Assembly: GCA_964502735.1 (NCBI GenBank)
Contig: CAZCYD010000057.1
Location: forward strand, 1 to 17,332
Length of the DNA stretch: 17,332 nt
Direction of reading: 5' to 3'
DNA from: JACKAN01 sp964502735
GTDB lineage: Bacteria; Bdellovibrionota; Bdellovibrionia; Bdellovibrionales; UBA1609
Of the stretch, positions 14,612 to 17,332 are shown one piece after another. Position 1 is the stretch's first letter, and each line of letters opens with the position of its first letter. The notes below the pieces were generated by a model that worked only from the letters and a program-made list of their open reading frames with translations, was not told where the DNA came from and did not search any database. The translations under genes were made by a program, and so were the position numbers.

Positions 14612-14950
14612 GTGAAAAAGATTGAAGCCATCATAAAACCCTTCAAGTTAGATGACGTTGTCGAAGCGCTATCAGAAATTGGTGTCGAGGGCATATCTAT
14701 CACTGAAATAAAAGGTTTTGGCCGCCAAAAGGGAAGGGCTGAAATCTACAAAGGCGCCGAATACGTAGTCGATTTTTTACCCAAAACAAAGCTGGAAACC
14801 GTCATTAACGATAACTTAGTCGACTTGGCTATTCAAGCCATTGAGAGTTCTGCTAAAACAGGAAAAATCGGCGATGGCAAAATTTTTGTTACAAATGTAG
14901 AAAGGGCTGTTCGAATCCGCACGGGGGAAGTCGATGATGAAGCTCTGTAG
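14612..14950 (+). CDS. glnB: Nitrogen regulatory protein PII
   Basis: A trimeric signal protein that senses 2-oxoglutarate and ATP/ADP and reports nitrogen status to glutamine synthetase control. Homology fixes the start at GTG 14612 (MKKIEAIIKPFKLDDV, 112 aa, the standard length); the open frame upstream is not PII-like. The T-loop has Tyr46 and Tyr51 in EIYKGAEYVVDF, Tyr51 being the usual uridylylation site of GlnD, and the B-loop KTGKIGDGKIFV (about 85-96 region) binds ATP. The C-terminal VRIRTGE is conserved. There is no Shine-Dalgarno; instead a strong promoter sits 11 bases upstream, so the mRNA may be leaderless. glnA follows 75 bases later on the same strand, the classical glnBA order. 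Confidence 0.95.
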   Translation: MKKIEAIIKPFKLDDVVEALSEIGVEGISITEIKGFGRQKGRAEIYKGAEYVVDFLPKTKLETVINDNLVDLAIQAIESSAKTGKIGDGKIFVTNVERAVRIRTGEVDDEAL

Positions 14951-15025
14951 TGATTCTTTAATTTAGTTTTAAAATTTTTAGTGCTGTAAAAAACAACAGT
15001 TACTACCCATAAGGAGAATAAAAAT

Positions 15026-16441
15026 ATGAGTCCAAGAGAGGCCATAGAATATGCTAAAAAAAATAATGCTCGCATGGTGGATTTAAAATTCACTGACTTG
15101 CCTGGCATGTGGCAACACTTTACCATTCCTTTGAGCGAGTTAACGGAGGACGTTTTCGAAGAAGGGCTTGGATTTGACGGTAGCTCTCTGCGCGGATGGA
15201 TGAGCATTGAAAACTCCGATATGATTGTGAAGCCTGATCCCTCGAGTGCTAAAATTGACCCTTTTATGGAAGTGCCAACCCTCTCTTTAACTTGTGACAT
15301 TGTTCACCCCGACACTCACGAACCTTATGTTAGGGACCCCAGACAACTTATTAGAAGAGCCACAAGCTACTTAAAGTCTACGGGAATTGCCGACACGGCC
15401 TATTTTGGCCCAGAAGCTGAGTTTTTTATTTTCGACGACGTTCGCTATGAACAAACAGCCTACGGTGGCTTTTATCAAGTGGACTCTGAAGAGGCCGCTT
15501 GGAATACAGGTCGCGACGAAGGTGGCAACAATTTGGGCTACAAGCCTCGCTTTAAGGAGGGGTATTTTCCCGCCATGCCGTCTGATGTTCTTCATGATTT
15601 AAGAACTGAGATTTGCTTGGAGCTGGAAAAAATCGGAATCACGGTTGAGAGACAACATCACGAAGTGGCCACTGCTGGCCAGGGGGAAATTGATATTCGT
15701 TTTGATGAAGCCAATGAAATGGCCGACAAAATGATGTGGTTTAAATATATCGTAAAAAACGTTGCAAGAAGACATCGCAAGTCCGCTACATTTATGCCCA
15801 AGCCTGTCTTTGGCGACAATGGATCTGGGATGCACACTCACATCTCTTTGTGGAAAGACGGTGAGCCTTTATTTGCCGGAGACAAATATGGTGGCTTGTC
15901 TGAACTTGCACTTTATTTTATTGGCGGAGTTCTCAAGCATGCTCCTGCTGTTTGTGCCTTTACAAATCCGACCACTAACTCTTACAAGCGCTTAGTTCCT
16001 GGCTTTGAGGCTCCTGTTAAGTTAGCTTACAGTTATAAAAACCGGTCTGCGGCCATTCGCATTCCCAACTCTGGCCCCAACCCTAAGGCTAAGCGTATTG
16101 AATTCCGTACGCCCGACCCTTCTGCCAATATTTACTTGGCAATGGGGGCACTAATGATGGCTGGACTCGACGGTATTTTAAATAAGATTCACCCCGGGAA
16201 TCCTTTGGACAAAGATATTTATGGTTTATCGCCAGAAGAAGCAAAAGGCGTTCCTTCAGTTCCTGCGACATTAGAAGACTCCCTTAATGCTTTGGCCCAA
16301 GACCACGAGTTCTTGATGCGTGGAGATGTCTTTAGCAAAGACTTAATTGAGGGTTGGATTAGCTATAAATATGAGAAAGAAGTTCTTCCTCTTCAGCAAC
16401 GTCCTGTTCCCTACGAGTTTTACCTTTATTACGATCTGTAG
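15026..16441 (+). CDS. glnA: Glutamine synthetase, type I (adenylylatable form)
   Basis: Makes glutamine from glutamate, ammonia and ATP; a cytoplasmic dodecamer and the entry point of ammonium assimilation. The 471-aa length and motifs fit GSI-beta: FDGSS with Asp51, FGPEAEFFIFD (127-137), the latch segment GQGEIDIRFDEANEMADK (218-235), NGSGMHTHISLWKDG (265-279), and the glutamate-gating loop with Glu328 (VPGFEAP). Tyr399 in DKDIYGLSPEEAK aligns with the adenylylated Tyr397 of E. coli, so control by GlnE, and hence by GlnB-UMP, is expected. The ATG has AAGGAG eight bases upstream. It is 75 bases after glnB, probably co-transcribed, and is followed by a long hairpin. Confidence 0.97.
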   Translation: MSPREAIEYAKKNNARMVDLKFTDLPGMWQHFTIPLSELTEDVFEEGLGFDGSSLRGWMSIENSDMIVKPDPSSAKIDPFMEVPTLSLTCDIVHPDTHEPYVRDPRQLIRRATSYLKSTGIADTAYFGPEAEFFIFDDVRYEQTAYGGFYQVDSEEAAWNTGRDEGGNNLGYKPRFKEGYFPAMPSDVLHDLRTEICLELEKIGITVERQHHEVATAGQGEIDIRFDEANEMADKMMWFKYIVKNVARRHRKSATFMPKPVFGDNGSGMHTHISLWKDGEPLFAGDKYGGLSELALYFIGGVLKHAPAVCAFTNPTTNSYKRLVPGFEAPVKLAYSYKNRSAAIRIPNSGPNPKAKRIEFRTPDPSANIYLAMGALMMAGLDGILNKIHPGNPLDKDIYGLSPEEAKGVPSVPATLEDSLNALAQDHEFLMRGDVFSKDLIEGWISYKYEKEVLPLQQRPVPYEFYLYYDL

Positions 16442-16462
16442 AAAGTTATAAACTGCCCCTTG

Positions 16463-16495
16463 GGCCACTGTAGGAGTTTGTGAGTTACAGTGGCC
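16463..16495 (+). terminator. 10-bp stem-loop after glnA, no T-tract
   Basis: GGCCACTGTA (16463-16472) and TACAGTGGCC (16486-16495) pair perfectly across a 13-base loop, 21 bases after the glnA stop. The stem is strong but is followed by AGACGGTTAAAAC rather than T residues. It may act as a terminator of a non-canonical type, or protect the glnBA mRNA 3' end. Because it is a perfect inverted repeat it could also form on the other strand. Confidence 0.55.
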
Positions 16496-16500
16496 AGACG

Positions 16501-16577
16501 GTTAAAACCTTATAGTTAAAGTCAGATATTTAAGGCCAGATAGCTAAGGTTGGATGATGAGGGGGTTGGATGATGAG
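16501..16577. repeat. Degenerate 14-16 bp tandem repeats between glnA and the gcvH-like gene
   Basis: GGTTGGATGATGAG occurs at 16548-16561 and 16564-16577 (perfect, period 16). Just before it, CAGATATTTAAGGC and CAGATAGCTAAGGT (16523-16536, 16537-16550) match at 11 of 14 positions, and GTTAAAACCTTATA and GTTAAAGTCAGATA (16501-16514, 16515-16528) at 10 of 14. The series looks like successive duplications of different ages with a near-constant period. Confidence 0.7.
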
Positions 16578-16636
16578 AATTGTATTTAGGAAATTAACTT
16601 TGATTTTATTTCTAGGAAGGTTTTGAGAGGATTCTG

Positions 16637-17008
16637 ATGGATGAGCTAATTACGTATATGAATTATTTATGGGTCCAGGTCGATGACAACATCATAACTG
16701 TTGGCATTACAGAAGAAGGTCTCGAAGCCTTTGACGATATTGAGAAAATTACTCTGCCTCCTGAGAATTCGGAGGTTACTGTAGATGACGTCTGTGGTGA
16801 GTTGGAAACGGACCAAGGCCCTTTTAGCCTCTACAGTCCTATTGACGGAACCATCATCGAAACTAATGAAGCCATATTTCAAAATCCGAGTCTTATTATT
16901 GAAGATCCTCTTGGGGATGGGTGGCTCTTTAAGGTTGAGGCCAGCGACCCCGATCAAATTGAAGAGCTCCCCGACCGCCTCAGCCAAATCGACGAAGAAT
17001 TCGAATAA
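16637..17008 (+). CDS. GcvH-like protein lacking the lipoyl lysine
   Basis: The 123-aa product follows the glycine-cleavage H-protein fold closely: WVQVDDNIITVGITEEGLEAF (12-32), LPPENSEV (40-47), LYSPIDGTIIETNEA (65-79) and EDPLGDGWLFKVEASDP (89-105). H protein normally carries lipoate on Lys in a segment like ESVKAVSDLYSP; here the aligned residues are ETDQGPFSLYSP, so the lysine is Gln60 and no lysine is nearby. It cannot be a normal aminomethyl carrier, and may instead be a regulatory or structural paralogue. No gcvT or gcvP lies beside it in the window. The start is an ATG with AGAGG about six bases upstream. The protein is very acidic. It is followed within eight bases by the GGTGCCAGGC element. 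Confidence 0.85.
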   Translation: MDELITYMNYLWVQVDDNIITVGITEEGLEAFDDIEKITLPPENSEVTVDDVCGELETDQGPFSLYSPIDGTIIETNEAIFQNPSLIIEDPLGDGWLFKVEASDPDQIEELPDRLSQIDEEFE

Positions 17009-17332
17009 CAGCAGAGGGTGCCAGGCCCTAATTTGCGGCACAGAGCCGCATTCGAGACTTCTTGACCACCTAGAGTTCCACACAGCAGTTCCGCAAAGGG
17101 CTAACTCCTTCCGTAGATAGCGTCGTATTGACTACTTCTAGACAAATTGGACTCACTAAATAAGGGTACCGAATAAAAACGTTCCTATTTAATACACAAT
17201 TAGCTGACTCCCCAACCTTGCAAAAAAACTAATTAAAAACTAATTTAGCTCAGTCTTCTTGTATCTCGTATTGATCTGAGAATTTGGTAGTCCACAGATT
17301 AATGTAACATACCGTATTGATATCGAGGCCAT
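17009..17332. other. Intergenic region to the end of the window
   Basis: No gene is recognised in these 324 bases; reading frames that overlap it on either strand are shadows of the gcvH-like gene. It contains the dispersed repeat at 17017-17050, an 11-bp tandem duplication AAAAACTAATT (17224-17234, 17235-17245), and three copies of CGTATTGA (17124-17131, 17267-17274, 17313-17320), the last two extended to CGTATTGAT. These may be upstream elements of a gene beyond the window, which I cannot see. Confidence 0.6.
17017..17050 (+). repeat. GGTGCCAGGC repeat element with hairpin, downstream of the gcvH-like gene
   Basis: GGTGCCAGGCCCTAA (17017-17031) is identical to the reverse complement of 23-37, and the match continues to 17046 (25 of 30). 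In this copy the second half forms a perfect hairpin, TGCGGC (17034-17039) and GCCGCA (17045-17050) around ACAGA. It begins eight bases after the stop codon and is in the sense orientation, as is the copy after ctaB. No T-tract follows. Confidence 0.7.

Noticed and set aside
14833..15300. Minus-strand ORF over glnB and glnA
   Set aside because: Antisense shadow of two well-identified genes, with no family resemblance.
17017..17060. Possible tRNA or other structured RNA around the terminal hairpin
   Set aside because: No acceptor, D or anticodon arms can be drawn; only the short 6-bp hairpin is present.
16667..17083. Minus-strand ORF over the gcvH-like gene
   Set aside because: Antisense shadow; the plus-strand frame has clear H-protein homology and a ribosome site.
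17124..17321. Three CGTATTGA copies as iterons of an origin
   Set aside because: Only three short copies with irregular spacing, no DnaA boxes or replication gene nearby.

Overview
The window looks like a chromosomal segment of a Gram-negative, aerobically respiring bacterium, most likely from the Bdellovibrio-like lineage (Bdellovibrionota, formerly Deltaproteobacteria). That placement is an inference from protein flavour and gene content: a caa3-type oxidase operon with a fused subunit II-cytochrome c, outer-membrane barrel proteins, a zinc-ribbon protein behind secA, and an adenylylation-type glutamine synthetase next to a PII protein. I could not check it by search. A run of exactly ten N at 6279-6288 shows a scaffolded draft assembly, so single-base errors are possible.

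Region 91-5925 (minus strand) is one tight operon, in transcription order: membrane-anchored cytochrome c, Sco copper chaperone, coxB (CuA plus cytochrome c domain), coxA, coxC, ctaF and the heme O synthase gene ctaB. Genes overlap or are separated by at most about 32 bases, and together they make and assemble an A2-subtype caa3 cytochrome c oxidase. Region 5926-6439 is an AT-rich divergent intergenic stretch with two adjacent 15-bp tandem duplications and the assembly gap. Region 6440-7845 (plus) holds an outer-membrane barrel protein and a BamE/SmpA-like lipoprotein. Region 7923-9090 (minus) is a Lon-type AAA+ ATPase with a signal peptide, split by one extra base. Region 9091-9652 is non-coding apart from a possible very short ORF with a perfect 9-base Shine-Dalgarno sequence.

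Region 9653-13682 (minus) is secA followed by a zinc-ribbon protein and a secreted coiled-coil protein that overlap each other. Upstream of secA lies a dense block of 10-15 bp tandem duplications, then trmL. Divergent from trmL are glnB (promoter so close that the mRNA would be almost leaderless) and glnA, the nitrogen-assimilation pair. The last gene is a GcvH-like protein in which the lipoyl-lysine position is Gln.

No defence system, mobile element, CRISPR array or RNA gene was found. The most unusual signals are the lipoate-less GcvH homologue, the exported and frameshifted AAA+ ATPase, the recurrent intergenic microduplications with periods near 15 bp, a shared GGTGCCAGG element sitting sense-oriented 3' of genes at both ends of the window, and the glnB promoter architecture.
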